Assembly (NCBI RefSeq): GCF_014647975.1 | Contig: NZ_BMQF01000007.1 | Span: 248,001-312,000 of the forward strand | Length of the DNA: 64,000 nucleotides | Direction: 5' to 3' | Source of the DNA: Streptomyces fumigatiscleroticus | GTDB taxonomy: Bacteria; Actinomycetota; Actinomycetes; Streptomycetales; Streptomycetaceae | Position numbers and translations under genes: made by a program | The notes under the pieces: model-generated | Told to the model about the DNA's origin: nothing | What the model saw: the letters and a program-made list of their open reading frames with translations, nothing else | Databases searched by the model: none | Shown here: piece after piece, positions 24,408 through 33,070 of the stretch | Layout of the letters: each line of letters opens with the position of its first letter | Position numbering within the stretch: position 1 is the stretch's first letter

Positions 24408-25668
24408 AGGTCTGGGTGAAGGCGCCGTACAGCGGGGTGCGCGGCCGCTGGACGGCGTCCCGCAGGGCCGGCAGGAGGGTGCTCCGGGCGTAGCGGGGGC
24501 GGCCGGCCGCGTCGAGCGGCATGCCCGCGGTGCCCTCGCCGGTGGGTGAGGCCGTCGGGGTCACGCCGACCAGTGTGCAGCGCATGTCGTCGTCCGTGTA
24601 CGCCGAGGTCCGGGTCGCGGCGAACCCCGCGTCCAGCAGACAGCGTTCGCTCTCCCGGCCGGTGAGGAACCGGATCAGCTCCGCCGCCGCGCCGGGCCGC
24701 TGCGACGCCCCGGTCACCGCGAGGTTCTGGCCGCCGAGCACCGAGCGGCCGGGCAGCGGGGCCACACCGAGCCGCTCGGCGGAGAAGGACCGGTACAGGG
24801 CCGGGTACACGTACGGCCAGTGCCGCAGGAACGTGGTGCGGCCGTCGGTGAAGTCGCTGAGCGAGGCGGCCTCGTCGGAGGCGGTCGCCGCCGGCAGGAG
24901 ATACGGCGCCTCGGTGCGCCGGCGCAGCTCCGCGATGCCCTTGGCCAGCTCCTCGGCGTTCCCGTCGTAGTGGCCCTCGTCGTCGGTGAGGGAGAAGTCC
25001 CCCACCGCCGACGCGAACGCCTCGACGGCGTTGACCGTGCGGCCCTCGTACGGGCCGAGCTGCGTGGTCCAGCCGTTCCGGTAGCCCTGGGGGCGGTCGT
25101 CGTTGACCTGGATGATCGCGTCCCGGAGATCGTCCCAGTCGATGCCCTTGTCCGGGTCGATGTTCCGCACGTCCGCCTGCGCCAGATGGTCGCGCCGGTA
25201 GTACAGCAGCCCCACGTCGCTGTTGAACGGCACCGCGTACACCCGCCCGTCCCACCGCGCGGTGCTCGCCACCGACGGAATGACGTCCTTGTCCACCATG
25301 TCGTCGGGCAGCGGGCGGACCAGCCGGGCGGCGGCGAACTCCGGCACCCAGGTCACGTCGAGGTTGACCACGTCGTAGGAGGCGCTGCCGGACTGGAGCG
25401 CGCCCAGCAGCTGGCTGCGCTGCTCGTCGGCGCTGCCGGGCAGCTCCACCAGCCGGGCGCGGAAACCGGAGCCCTTCAGCTCCTGCTGCTGGTTCCAGGC
25501 GTCGATGAGCTGCTGGCGGATGCCGTCCTTGCCGGTGACGTCCCGGCCGCTGGCGACCACGATGTCGCCCGGTACGTCGCCGGAGGGCGCCGGCGCCGCC
25601 CCGTTGCCGCCGCCGGTGCACGCCGCCACCAGCAGCAGTGTCAGCAGTGCGGCGAGCCGTCGGGTCAT
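24307..25668 (-). CDS. orphan family 1 substrate-binding lipoprotein
   Basis: A 453-residue extracellular solute-binding protein of the carbohydrate (family 1) type. Signal and lipobox: RRLAALLTLLLVAACTGGG. Typical features include VVNLDVTWVPEFA, VYAVPFNSDVGLLYYRRD and TFLRHWPYVYPAL. No permease or ATPase gene lies nearby. The ATG at 25668 has GGAGGAG nine bases upstream and starts five bases after the stop of the caspase-SBP-VWA gene, so the two are coupled. Within this operon it is more likely a sensor or partner of the fused outside domain than a nutrient importer; this is inference. Confidence 0.9.
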   Translation of the reverse strand: MTRRLAALLTLLLVAACTGGGNGAAPAPSGDVPGDIVVASGRDVTGKDGIRQQLIDAWNQQQELKGSGFRARLVELPGSADEQRSQLLGALQSGSASYDVVNLDVTWVPEFAAARLVRPLPDDMVDKDVIPSVASTARWDGRVYAVPFNSDVGLLYYRRDHLAQADVRNIDPDKGIDWDDLRDAIIQVNDDRPQGYRNGWTTQLGPYEGRTVNAVEAFASAVGDFSLTDDEGHYDGNAEELAKGIAELRRRTEAPYLLPAATASDEAASLSDFTDGRTTFLRHWPYVYPALYRSFSAERLGVAPLPGRSVLGGQNLAVTGASQRPGAAAELIRFLTGRESERCLLDAGFAATRTSAYTDDDMRCTLVGVTPTASPTGEGTAGMPLDAAGRPRYARSTLLPALRDAVQRPRTPLYGAFTQTFTAELGRLFQEDPPSDSELAKSLDEALRKALPD

Positions 25669-25673
25669 CGGCC

Positions 25674-28385
25674 TCACTCCTCCCCCGTGCCGGTGCGCGC
25701 GACCTCGTCGTGCAGGGCCGCGCCGAGGTCGTCGCCGGCGTCAAGACAGCGTCCGCCGCTCGCCTCGGAGATCCGGGCGTCCGGTTCGCCCTGGTCGCAG
25801 CCGCCGCCCGCCAGGGACACCATCGCCACCGGCACCTTCGCCGTACGGGCCCGGGCCAGGACGTCCGTGAGGTCGGCGCCGGTCAGCCGCTCGTCGTCCT
25901 CGTCGTCGGTGATGAAGACGATCAGCTGGGGCCGGTCGCCGGTGCCGCCCCGGTCCGCCATGAAGTCCAGCGCGTCGAGCAGCGCGGCATGCGGATCGGC
26001 CTCGGCGTCCCGGACCTGGGCGCGGTCGTCGAGGACCCGCTCGGCCTCCTTGCGTCCGTAGCGGCTGTCGAAGCGCAGCAGTTCCTGGTACGGCGACCCG
26101 GCCGTGCCGGAGACCGCCCAGACGCCGTACTCGTCCCGGGTGCCGAGTCCGCCCAGCGACTGCTTCAGCAGTCCGGGACCGCCGCTGGGCCCCTTCCACT
26201 GCCGGCCCATCGACCCCGAGTTGTCGAGCAGGAACAGCACCTGGCCCGGCCCGTGCGCATGCCGGTACCCGTCCAGCGCGTCGTCCATCGCCTTGCGCCC
26301 GGCGGCCTCGATCAGCGGATCCGGGTCGCGCAGCACCCCTTCGGCGGCCTCCCCCTCGTCCATCAGCGCGTGGTCGCCCTCGGCGTCGCGGAACCCGGCC
26401 GCCGCGAGCACCGCGCGTCCCCGCTCGCCGGTGAGCCACGCGCGGAAGGCGCCGACGGCGGCGTCCCGTTCCTGCTCGTCGTGGTCGGCGCCCTGCCAGC
26501 GGACGCGGACGAAGACCGGTTCCAGGCCGGGCACGTCGCCGGGGTACTGGGCGTACCGCCGCACCCGCCGCGCGCTGTCGCAGCCGACGCCGCTCCGCAT
26601 CAGGAACTCGGGGACGAGGGCGGCGGTGCGCTCGTCCACGGCACCGTCGTCGGGCAGCGCGCACAGCAGCTCGGCGGCGGTGGGAGCGGGCGGTCCGGTC
26701 TGCGCGACCCGGTCCTCCGCGCGGGTCGGGCCGTCGGCGCCGCCGTACAGGCCGATGGTGGCGAGCAGCCCGGTGTCCGCGTACTCGGGGTCGGGACGGC
26801 GCACCGCGGCGTTCTCCGCCCGCTCCGTCAGGTCGTCGATCATCCGGTTGAGCGGGGCGCCGACCCGGTCGTCCAGTTCCTCGGCGGCGAGGTTCTGCGG
26901 CACGGCGAGCACGACCGGGGAGTAGGCGAAGGGCTCCTCGTCCGGCTCCAGGGCGGCGACGGCGTCGGTGTCCTGCCCGGCGGTGACCCGCCCGGCGTCC
27001 GCCGGGGTGGCGGGGATCCAGATGTCCGGCTGCGGTCCGACGTCCCGCTGCGGGTTGGTCTCGTCGCCGGGGGGCTCCTGCCAGGCGGCGGTCTGCCGGC
27101 GCAGGGCGGTGACCGCGTCGGCGGAACCGGCGCCGTAGACGGTGAGGCCGCTGCGCCGGCAGCCGTCGACGGTGTTCTCCTCCGACGTCAGATACGCGTC
27201 GGCGGCCGCGCGGACGGTCGGCTCCAGATCGGGGTCGGTCAGCACCCGCAGCTCCACGGGCGGGGCGCAGGAGCCGTGGTCGCCGACGAGGGTGTACAGG
27301 CCGTAGGAGCCGAGGCCGAGGACGGCCACGAGGAGGAGGACGAGAAGCCGGGCGGTCACATGGCGGGCGCCCGCTCCCGGCCGTCCGGGGTGCGGCGGAC
27401 GGGGGCGCCGCAGCCGGGCGACGACGGCCTTGACCCGGCCGTACAGAAGGGCGAGGAGGGAGAGGAGGGCGTTGCGGGCCCGGCGGTACGGACCGGGTGG
27501 CCCCGGCGGCCGTGACGGCTGCGACGGTCGCCATGGTCGCGACGGTTGCGATGGCCGTGATGGCCGTGATGGCTGTGACGGCTGCGGTGGGATCGACGGG
27601 TCCGGCAGGTTCCGCGGGTCCGGCAGGTCCCGCGGAACCGGATCAGCGGGTGCCCGCGCCGACAGCAGCACGTCCTCGCCCGGCTCCGTCCGGCTCTGCG
27701 GCTGCCATCTCTCGCCGCGGTCCGTCCTGTACCCCTCGGACATCCGTCTGCGCAGCCGGTCCGCGAGATCCCGGAACCACACCGGTCCGTCCCGGTCGAG
27801 CAGCCCCACCAGCTCCTCGGTGAACGGGGTGGGCGTCCGCGGATCGCCCGCCTGGATACGGTGGTTGGCCTGCACGCTCATCAGCAGCAGCACACGGCGC
27901 TTGTCGCGGAAGGTCTCCCACAGCCAGGCCGCGTTGCCCGCGAAGCAGCAGTCGAGGATCACCACGATCCGCTCGGCCGGGCCGGTGGCGAGCACGGTCA
28001 GCACGGTGGTGAACATCTCGGCGCCGGGGAAGACGGCGTGTCCGCCCGCGATCACGCTGGCGTTGCGCATCTGGAGGAACAGCTCGTCGCCCGCGCTGGG
28101 GATGGCGCCGTGCCCGGCGAAGTACAGCAGCAGGACGCCCTCGGCCTCCCCGGCGGCCGTGCGCAGGGCGCGGCTGAACTCGTCCAGGGACGGCGAGGAC
28201 AGCGCGGTGATCTCGTCCTCGCCGAACACCCCGCCGCGCCGCAGCACCTCCGTCAGCCGGTCCAGGTTCCGCCGCACGGCGGGCAGGTCGCCGGGCACGC
28301 CGTGCGGCGGCTCGGTGAGGTCGTACTCGGAGACCCCGACCAGCAGCGCCCGGTTCACCTTGCCGCGCGCGTCGAACCCGGCCAC
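25674..28385 (-). CDS. transmembrane caspase with extracellular substrate-binding and VWA regions
   Basis: A 903-residue protein. Residues 10-240 are a caspase-like peptidase (C14) with the catalytic His92 in YFAGHG and Cys147 in ILDCCFAG. Residues 245-300 are a Pro/Ser/Arg linker. One membrane helix is at about 344-366 (ARLLVLLLVAVLGLGSYGLYTLV). Outside lie a substrate-binding-protein-like region (375-690, starting CAPPVELRVLTDPDLEP) and a VWA domain whose MIDAS DNSGS is at 721-725, followed by VFITDDEDDE. There is no N-terminal signal, so the protease half should be inside the cell. It follows the EACC1-like gene by four bases and is coupled to the lipoprotein gene. Such a layout suggests outside-to-inside signalling to a protease. 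Confidence 0.92.
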   Translation of the reverse strand: MAGFDARGKVNRALLVGVSEYDLTEPPHGVPGDLPAVRRNLDRLTEVLRRGGVFGEDEITALSSPSLDEFSRALRTAAGEAEGVLLLYFAGHGAIPSAGDELFLQMRNASVIAGGHAVFPGAEMFTTVLTVLATGPAERIVVILDCCFAGNAAWLWETFRDKRRVLLLMSVQANHRIQAGDPRTPTPFTEELVGLLDRDGPVWFRDLADRLRRRMSEGYRTDRGERWQPQSRTEPGEDVLLSARAPADPVPRDLPDPRNLPDPSIPPQPSQPSRPSRPSQPSRPWRPSQPSRPPGPPGPYRRARNALLSLLALLYGRVKAVVARLRRPRPPHPGRPGAGARHVTARLLVLLLVAVLGLGSYGLYTLVGDHGSCAPPVELRVLTDPDLEPTVRAAADAYLTSEENTVDGCRRSGLTVYGAGSADAVTALRRQTAAWQEPPGDETNPQRDVGPQPDIWIPATPADAGRVTAGQDTDAVAALEPDEEPFAYSPVVLAVPQNLAAEELDDRVGAPLNRMIDDLTERAENAAVRRPDPEYADTGLLATIGLYGGADGPTRAEDRVAQTGPPAPTAAELLCALPDDGAVDERTAALVPEFLMRSGVGCDSARRVRRYAQYPGDVPGLEPVFVRVRWQGADHDEQERDAAVGAFRAWLTGERGRAVLAAAGFRDAEGDHALMDEGEAAEGVLRDPDPLIEAAGRKAMDDALDGYRHAHGPGQVLFLLDNSGSMGRQWKGPSGGPGLLKQSLGGLGTRDEYGVWAVSGTAGSPYQELLRFDSRYGRKEAERVLDDRAQVRDAEADPHAALLDALDFMADRGGTGDRPQLIVFITDDEDDERLTGADLTDVLARARTAKVPVAMVSLAGGGCDQGEPDARISEASGGRCLDAGDDLGAALHDEVARTGTGEE

Positions 28386-28389
28386 CGGG

Positions 28390-28752
28390 TTACCTGGCGT
28401 CGGGGTCCACCGGGTCGACCCGGACCTGGGGCGGATCCCCGTCCTCCACGCCGCTGCGGTTGATCCGCCAGGCCTCCACGGCCCGTTTGACCTGCTCCAG
28501 CAGTTCCTTGAAGACCGCGGACGCGCCCGCCCCGATCAGCGCGACGACGATCTCCATGCCGATGCCCATCGGGGCACCGGTGTCGTCCGTGCGGCGCCGC
28601 TCATGGATCTGCAACTCCCCGTCGCGGACCTTCTGGTCCAGCGGCTCCTCCCGCTCCAGCCACTTGCGCAGGGCTCCGACGTCGCTCTCGCTCGCGGTGC
28701 CGTCCAGCCGTACACGGATCTCCCGGTTGGCCACTCCATCCCCCTCAGCCAT
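28390..28752 (-). CDS. EACC1-like effector-associated small protein
   Basis: A 120-residue protein that resembles effector-associated constant component 1. Residues 8-60 are a beta-rich start (REIRVRLDGTASESDVGALRKWLEREEPL, then VRDGELQIHERR), followed by a hydrophobic Gly-rich helix (MEIVVALIGAGASAVFKELLEQVKRAVEAWR). EACC1 genes are known as constant small partners in predicted actinobacterial NTPase/caspase conflict loci. The ATG at 28752 or the GTG seven codons later could be the start. It lies four bases before the caspase gene. Confidence 0.82.
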   Translation of the reverse strand: MAEGDGVANREIRVRLDGTASESDVGALRKWLEREEPLDQKVRDGELQIHERRRTDDTGAPMGIGMEIVVALIGAGASAVFKELLEQVKRAVEAWRINRSGVEDGDPPQVRVDPVDPDAR

Positions 28753-28798
28753 AACTCACCATGATGGCACCGCCGGTGCGCCCGGGGGAGGGTTCGGA

Positions 28799-28841
28799 CA
28801 GCACCGGGACAGCACCGGGGCAGCACCGGGACATCACCGGA
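28799..28841. repeat. four 11-bp direct repeats before the EACC1-like gene
   Basis: CAGCACCGGGR occurs three times in tandem and a fourth time with changes, 47-89 bases upstream of the EACC1-like start. It could be an internal regulatory site or a simple repeat. Confidence 0.9.
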
Positions 28842-28858
28842 CAAACGGCAGGGAACGG

Positions 28859-29929
28859 CTAGGGCTGGGTCTGGAGCTGGCTGAGCTGGCGGTGGACGTG
28901 GTCCAGCGCGCCCTCGCGCCGGCCGGGCACCCGGCTCCTCAACTCCGCCAGAACGGTGCCCAGTTCGCGGGCGCGGACCGGGTCGCCGAGCCGCCCCCAC
29001 TGATGGTGGGCCCGGTCGACGGCCGCCTCGACGGCCGGCGCGTCCGGCGGCTGCCCGGCCGACAGCCGGGTGCCGGCCACCGCCAGCCAGGCACGGCAGC
29101 TGCGCTCCGCGTCCCCGGCGAGCATCGCCAGGTCCGCGCGGACCTCCGTCCAGTGCAGCGCCTCCTCGGAGGCGGGTCCGTACGCGGCCGCGGCGGCCTG
29201 CTCGTGCCGTGCGGCCAGCGCGTCGGCGTCGGCGTGCCGGCCGGCCTGGACGGCGGCGGTGATGGCGGCGTGCGGATCGCCCGCGACGGGCCCCGGCACC
29301 GTCAGCACGAGGCCGGCGCTCCCGCCGCCGCCCTCCTGCGCGCCGCGGGCCAGGGCCTGCTGGTGCAGCTGCTCCAGCGGCGGCCGGTATCCGCTGCGCA
29401 GGATCGTCGCGACGCTCTTCATGTACGACGGCACCGCCACGCTCCGCCGGGACGGCGGCGGCGCGACGCGGCCGTAGACGGCGTTGTTCCGCCCGGCGTC
29501 CAGCCGGTTGCCGCCGCGCAGCCACTCCCAGGTCTCGGCGTCCGCGTGCAGGTCGAGCAGGAGCGTCGTGGTGCCCGTCGGCCGCAGCCGCAGCTCCTCC
29601 CGGAGCCAGTGCCAGGGCAGGGCGGTGTAGCGGACCGTGGCCGGGGTGGTGCGGGCCAGCGCCAGATGGGGCAGCCGCTGGCGCCGGTCGAGCTGGAGCT
29701 GGCCGGCGACGAACACGGTGAGCGGGCCGGGGGCCGCGGCGGCGGCGCGCAGCCGGGTCAGCACCGCCTGCGGCTCCAGGGGGTCGGCGAGCTCCACCAC
29801 GTTGGCGGTGTCGGTGCCGGACAGGACGGCGGGCGGCACGGCCGCGAGGACGGGGAGCACGGACGCGGCGTCCACGAGGCGTCCCCTGCCCACGGGCGAG
29901 GCCGCGAGCAGCAGCACGGTTCCCGGCAT
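28859..29929 (-). CDS. caspase-fold protein without catalytic dyad, helical C-terminus
   Basis: A 356-residue protein I cannot assign by a strong motif. Its first 200 residues mirror the caspase domain of the gene two places downstream: GPLTVFVAGQLQLD (69-81) lines up with the strand ending in FAGHG, and TTTLLLDLHADAETW (120-134) with the strand ILDCCFAGNAAW. The spacing between the two is similar (about 50 against 54 residues). The catalytic His and Cys positions are not conserved. Residues 225-350 are Ala-rich helices of TPR style. The ATG at 29929 has GGAGGG upstream. It is the first gene of the operon and may be an inactive partner or regulator of the protease. Confidence 0.8.
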   Translation of the reverse strand: MPGTVLLLAASPVGRGRLVDAASVLPVLAAVPPAVLSGTDTANVVELADPLEPQAVLTRLRAAAAAPGPLTVFVAGQLQLDRRQRLPHLALARTTPATVRYTALPWHWLREELRLRPTGTTTLLLDLHADAETWEWLRGGNRLDAGRNNAVYGRVAPPPSRRSVAVPSYMKSVATILRSGYRPPLEQLHQQALARGAQEGGGGSAGLVLTVPGPVAGDPHAAITAAVQAGRHADADALAARHEQAAAAAYGPASEEALHWTEVRADLAMLAGDAERSCRAWLAVAGTRLSAGQPPDAPAVEAAVDRAHHQWGRLGDPVRARELGTVLAELRSRVPGRREGALDHVHRQLSQLQTQP

Positions 29930-30280
29930 CGTGCCCTCCCCCCGCCGGCTCCGCCGGCCGACTGCGCGATCACTTACGGCAGCACCGTAACGGCTGCGGC
30001 CGCGAAGGTGGGCCTCGGCCCGGTGGGCGGGACCGGACGAGATGGCCGTATCCGGCGAGTCCCGGCACACCCGGCACCGGCCCGAAGGCCGGGATGCCGG
30101 GCGGCCCCACGGCCCGTCCGCCCCCGTCCCCGCCCCACCACTTCGGCTCAAAGACACCGACACCACACACGAGGGGCCCGGTACCGCCCCCGAGCCGTGG
30201 GCACACCCACCCCCGCGAGCCACGCCCGCACGAAGACACCGGAGCCGTACGGTCCCCGGCGGGCCGGCGGGCCGGGGCGC
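29930..30280. other. 351-bp intergenic region
   Basis: Holds the promoter of the caspase operon, including the palindrome at 29974-29990. To the right the sequence is G/C-rich with several short inverted repeats that may end the upstream PP2C transcript. No gene seen. Confidence 0.6.
29974..29990 (-). promoter_or_regulatory. palindrome upstream of the caspase operon
   Basis: TTACGG-CAGCA-CCGTAA, a perfect 6-bp inverted repeat 45 bases before the first ATG of the operon. Candidate operator; the binding protein is unknown. Confidence 0.45.
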
Positions 30281-31471
30281 TCACAGGCGCCGTACGGCGA
30301 AGACCGTCGTGTCGTCGCTGAGCCGGCCGGCGGCGTGCCGCAGGGTGCCGTCGCGGACGAAGGCGACCAGCCGCCGCGGCTCGGCGAGGCGGGGGTCGGC
30401 CGCGACGGCCCGGGCCACCTCCTCGTCGAGGCGGTAGAACACCCCCTCACGATTACGGGCCTCGGTCACACCGTCCGTGACCAGCAGCAGCGTCTCGCCG
30501 GGAGCGAGACCCACCCGCTGCACCGACGGCGGCTGGGCCCCCAGCTCCCACAGGCCGAACGGCAGGCCGCCGCCGGCCGGCAGATGCCGTACCCCGCCGG
30601 GAGAGACCACCAGCGGCGGCTCGTGGCCGAGGACGACGGCGTCCACCGCGTCCCCCGGGCGGGCGGGGAAGCCGAGCAGCACGGCCGTGGCGAAGCGGTC
30701 GCCGTCGACGGGGGGCCGGCCCAGCGCCGCGGTGTGGGCGCGGTGCCGCACCATGCGGATCTCCAGCCGGTCGGCGACGGTCGCCAGGTCCCGCTCGTGG
30801 TACCCGGCCTCGCGGAAGGTGCCGAGCAGCGCCGCCGCGGTCTCCACCGCGCTCAGCCCCTTGCCCTGCACGTCGCCGAGGAGGACCCGGGTGCCGTACG
30901 GGCCGGGCTGGATGTCGTAGAAGTCGCCGCCGACCCGGGCGTCGGTGTCCGCGGTGAGATAGACGCCCGCGTGCTCCAGACCGCCCCAGCCCGGCGGCAG
31001 CGGACGCAGCACGGTGCGGCGGGTGGTGTCGGCGACGTCCCGCATGTGCAGCGCGCGGCGCTCGCCGCGCACCCGCACCGCGCAGGCCAGCGTGGCCAGC
31101 ACGCCGCCCAGCAGGACGAGGATGAAGTCGGGCAGCCCGCTCTGGTACTGGTGCGGCCAGGCGCTGTCCACCAGCACGTACGTGATGACGCCGAGCACCG
31201 CGAAGACGGCCGTGCCCCACACCCCGCAGATCGCGGCGGCGACGCCGGGCACCAGCACGATCCAGGAGCTCACCCGGAACTCGCCGCCGGTCGAGAAGTC
31301 GGCCCCGGCGATGCCGGCGAGCAGCAGGAACAGCGGTACCCAGGTGACACTGCGGCCGTGGAAGCGCAGCAGCTCGTTCCGCCGCACGGCGTCCGTCCGG
31401 CCGGCCCGGAGCAGCGGGGTGGCCGGACGGGCCGGACCACCGCTCACCAGCCTGTGCAGGCGACCCCTCAC
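30281..31471 (-). CDS. membrane-anchored PP2C/SpoIIE-family phosphatase
   Basis: A protein of about 396 residues. Several membrane helices lie at the N-terminus (VPLFLLLAGIAGADF, WIVLVPGVAAAICGVWGTAVFAVLGVITYVLV, FILVLLGGVLATLACAV). The SpoIIE-type Ser/Thr phosphatase follows: VGGDFYDIQPG, LLGDVQGKGLSA, LVTDGVTEAR and SDDTTVFAVRR are the metal-binding motifs. It would act on anti-anti-sigma factors. The start is uncertain; GTG 31471 is preferred over GTG 31446. It precedes the caspase operon on the same strand but is separated from it by 351 bases. Confidence 0.88.
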   Translation of the reverse strand: MRGRLHRLVSGGPARPATPLLRAGRTDAVRRNELLRFHGRSVTWVPLFLLLAGIAGADFSTGGEFRVSSWIVLVPGVAAAICGVWGTAVFAVLGVITYVLVDSAWPHQYQSGLPDFILVLLGGVLATLACAVRVRGERRALHMRDVADTTRRTVLRPLPPGWGGLEHAGVYLTADTDARVGGDFYDIQPGPYGTRVLLGDVQGKGLSAVETAAALLGTFREAGYHERDLATVADRLEIRMVRHRAHTAALGRPPVDGDRFATAVLLGFPARPGDAVDAVVLGHEPPLVVSPGGVRHLPAGGGLPFGLWELGAQPPSVQRVGLAPGETLLLVTDGVTEARNREGVFYRLDEEVARAVAADPRLAEPRRLVAFVRDGTLRHAAGRLSDDTTVFAVRRL

Positions 31472-31591
31472 CGCCCCAGCGAAACACGGTCCGCCGCGCC
31501 CCGCATCCGGACTCGTCCGCCTTCCGACTTGCCGCCCGCCGTCCCCAGGTGTGCGCTGGTAGACGGGGGTGAGGAAGGAAGGAGTGCTCTC

Positions 31592-32029
31592 ATGTCTCAC
31601 GCGGCACCCGCGTCCGGCGGTACGCGCACCGGCCGGCCGCCCGACGTCTTCGGCGAAGGCGTCCACACCGTGGCGAAATGGGCGGTGCCCGTCGTGCTCG
31701 GACTCCTCTACGGCTACTGGGCCGCGGCCAACCGGCGCTTCGGCGGGCCCGTCACCGGCTGGAACCTCCTGTTCGGCTTCGTGACCGCGCTGGCGTTCGT
31801 CGTGCTGTACACCGCCGTCCGGTCACTAACCCGGCATCGGAAACGGGAACTCCGCGCGCTGCTCTGGGCGGCCTTCGCCGGTGCCGCGATCGGGTTCCTC
31901 TACATCCAGACGAACATCACGGTGGCGGGGGCGACCGTGCTGGCCCTGCTGACCGGGGCGGGCGTCTTCCTGCTGCTGTTCTACCGCTACTACACGCAGG
32001 AGGACGGGGACGGCGGGCGCGCGGCCTGA
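31592..32029 (+). CDS. small membrane protein, function unknown
   Basis: A 145-residue protein with four predicted helices (VPVVLGLLYGYWAAA, LLFGFVTALAFVVLYTAV, ALLWAAFAGAAIGFLYI, VTVLALLTGAGVFLLLFYRYY). I do not recognise a named family. GAAGGAAGGAG precedes the ATG. It diverges from the PP2C gene. Confidence 0.82.
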   Translation: MSHAAPASGGTRTGRPPDVFGEGVHTVAKWAVPVVLGLLYGYWAAANRRFGGPVTGWNLLFGFVTALAFVVLYTAVRSLTRHRKRELRALLWAAFAGAAIGFLYIQTNITVAGATVLALLTGAGVFLLLFYRYYTQEDGDGGRAA

Positions 32030-32128
32030 CGGCATCCGGCGGCTCCGGGCGCCCGTCGGGACGGTGAGGTACGCCCGTCCGGTCCCGTCCCGGTCGCGCG
32101 CCCCGCCCGCGGGGCCTTGCCTGGTCTC

Positions 32129-33070
32129 ATGTCCGCACGCCCGCCGCGCCTCCCGCCTCCGCCCCGTCTCAGGAACGCCCTGTCGGCCGTCCTGATCGGC
32201 GTCTCCTGCCTGTGCGTGCCGTGCGGCGCGCTGGCGGCGTGGGCGGCGTACGGGCTGGCCGACACCGGCCGGTACGTCACCGCGATGGCGCCGCTCGCCA
32301 CCGACCCCCAGGTGCGGGCGGCGGTCGCGGACACGGTCGGGGACGGCATCATGAGCGAGGTGGACGCCGGTCCCCTGCACGGCACGGTGCGGCACTTCGT
32401 ACGGGAGGCGACCCGGTCGTTCACCCGCACCGAGGCCTACCGCGCGGGGTGGGACGCCGCGAACCGGGCCGTCCACGACGCCGTGCTGCACGCGCTGCGG
32501 GACGAGCACGCGCGCAAGGGCCCGGTCACCGTCGATCTCGCCCCCGTCACCGCCCGCGTCAAGCGCGAACTGGCCGACGAGCACGTGCCGCTGGCCCGGC
32601 GGATCCCGGTCCGGCACACCGAGGTCGCCGTGCTGCCCGCACGGGAGACGGAACGGCTGCGCAAGGGGTACCGCATGCTCGATGTCGCCGCCTTCTGGCT
32701 GCCGCTGGCGGCCGCCGTGCTCGCCGTGACCGGGATCGCCGTCGCCGCCTCCCGCCGCCGTGCCGTCACGGCCACCGGGCTCGGCACGGCCCTGGGCGGC
32801 GCGCTGCTCGCCCTGGCCGTCGCGGTCGGCCGCCGGCTCACCCTCGCCGACCTCCCCGACGAGCTGCGCCGGCCCGCCGCGGGCACCGTCTACGACGCCC
32901 TCACCGCCCCGCTGCGCACGACCTCCTGGCTGCTGGTCGCCCTCGGCCTCGCCGTGGCCCTGGCCTCCTGGCTCACCGGCCGCCAGGGCCCTTCCCCGCG
33001 GCGACACCGGCGAGCGTCCGCAGCGCCCGGTCCAGATCCGGCACCGCCACCGACGCGAGCCCGAGTCTGA
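32129..33070 (+). CDS. hypothetical membrane protein
   Basis: A 313-residue protein. N-terminal membrane helix (LIGVSCLCVPCGALAAWAAYGLAD), an outside domain of about 150 residues (DTGRYVTAMAPLATDPQVRAAVADTV), and three C-terminal helices (FWLPLAAAVLAVTGIAVAA, TALGGALLALAVAVG, SWLLVALGLAVALASWL). This layout is common in Streptomyces membrane proteins with the TGRYV start. Its 3' end overlaps the convergent MocR-type gene by 98 bases. Confidence 0.85.
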   Translation: MSARPPRLPPPPRLRNALSAVLIGVSCLCVPCGALAAWAAYGLADTGRYVTAMAPLATDPQVRAAVADTVGDGIMSEVDAGPLHGTVRHFVREATRSFTRTEAYRAGWDAANRAVHDAVLHALRDEHARKGPVTVDLAPVTARVKRELADEHVPLARRIPVRHTEVAVLPARETERLRKGYRMLDVAAFWLPLAAAVLAVTGIAVAASRRRAVTATGLGTALGGALLALAVAVGRRLTLADLPDELRRPAAGTVYDALTAPLRTTSWLLVALGLAVALASWLTGRQGPSPRRHRRASAAPGPDPAPPPTRARV

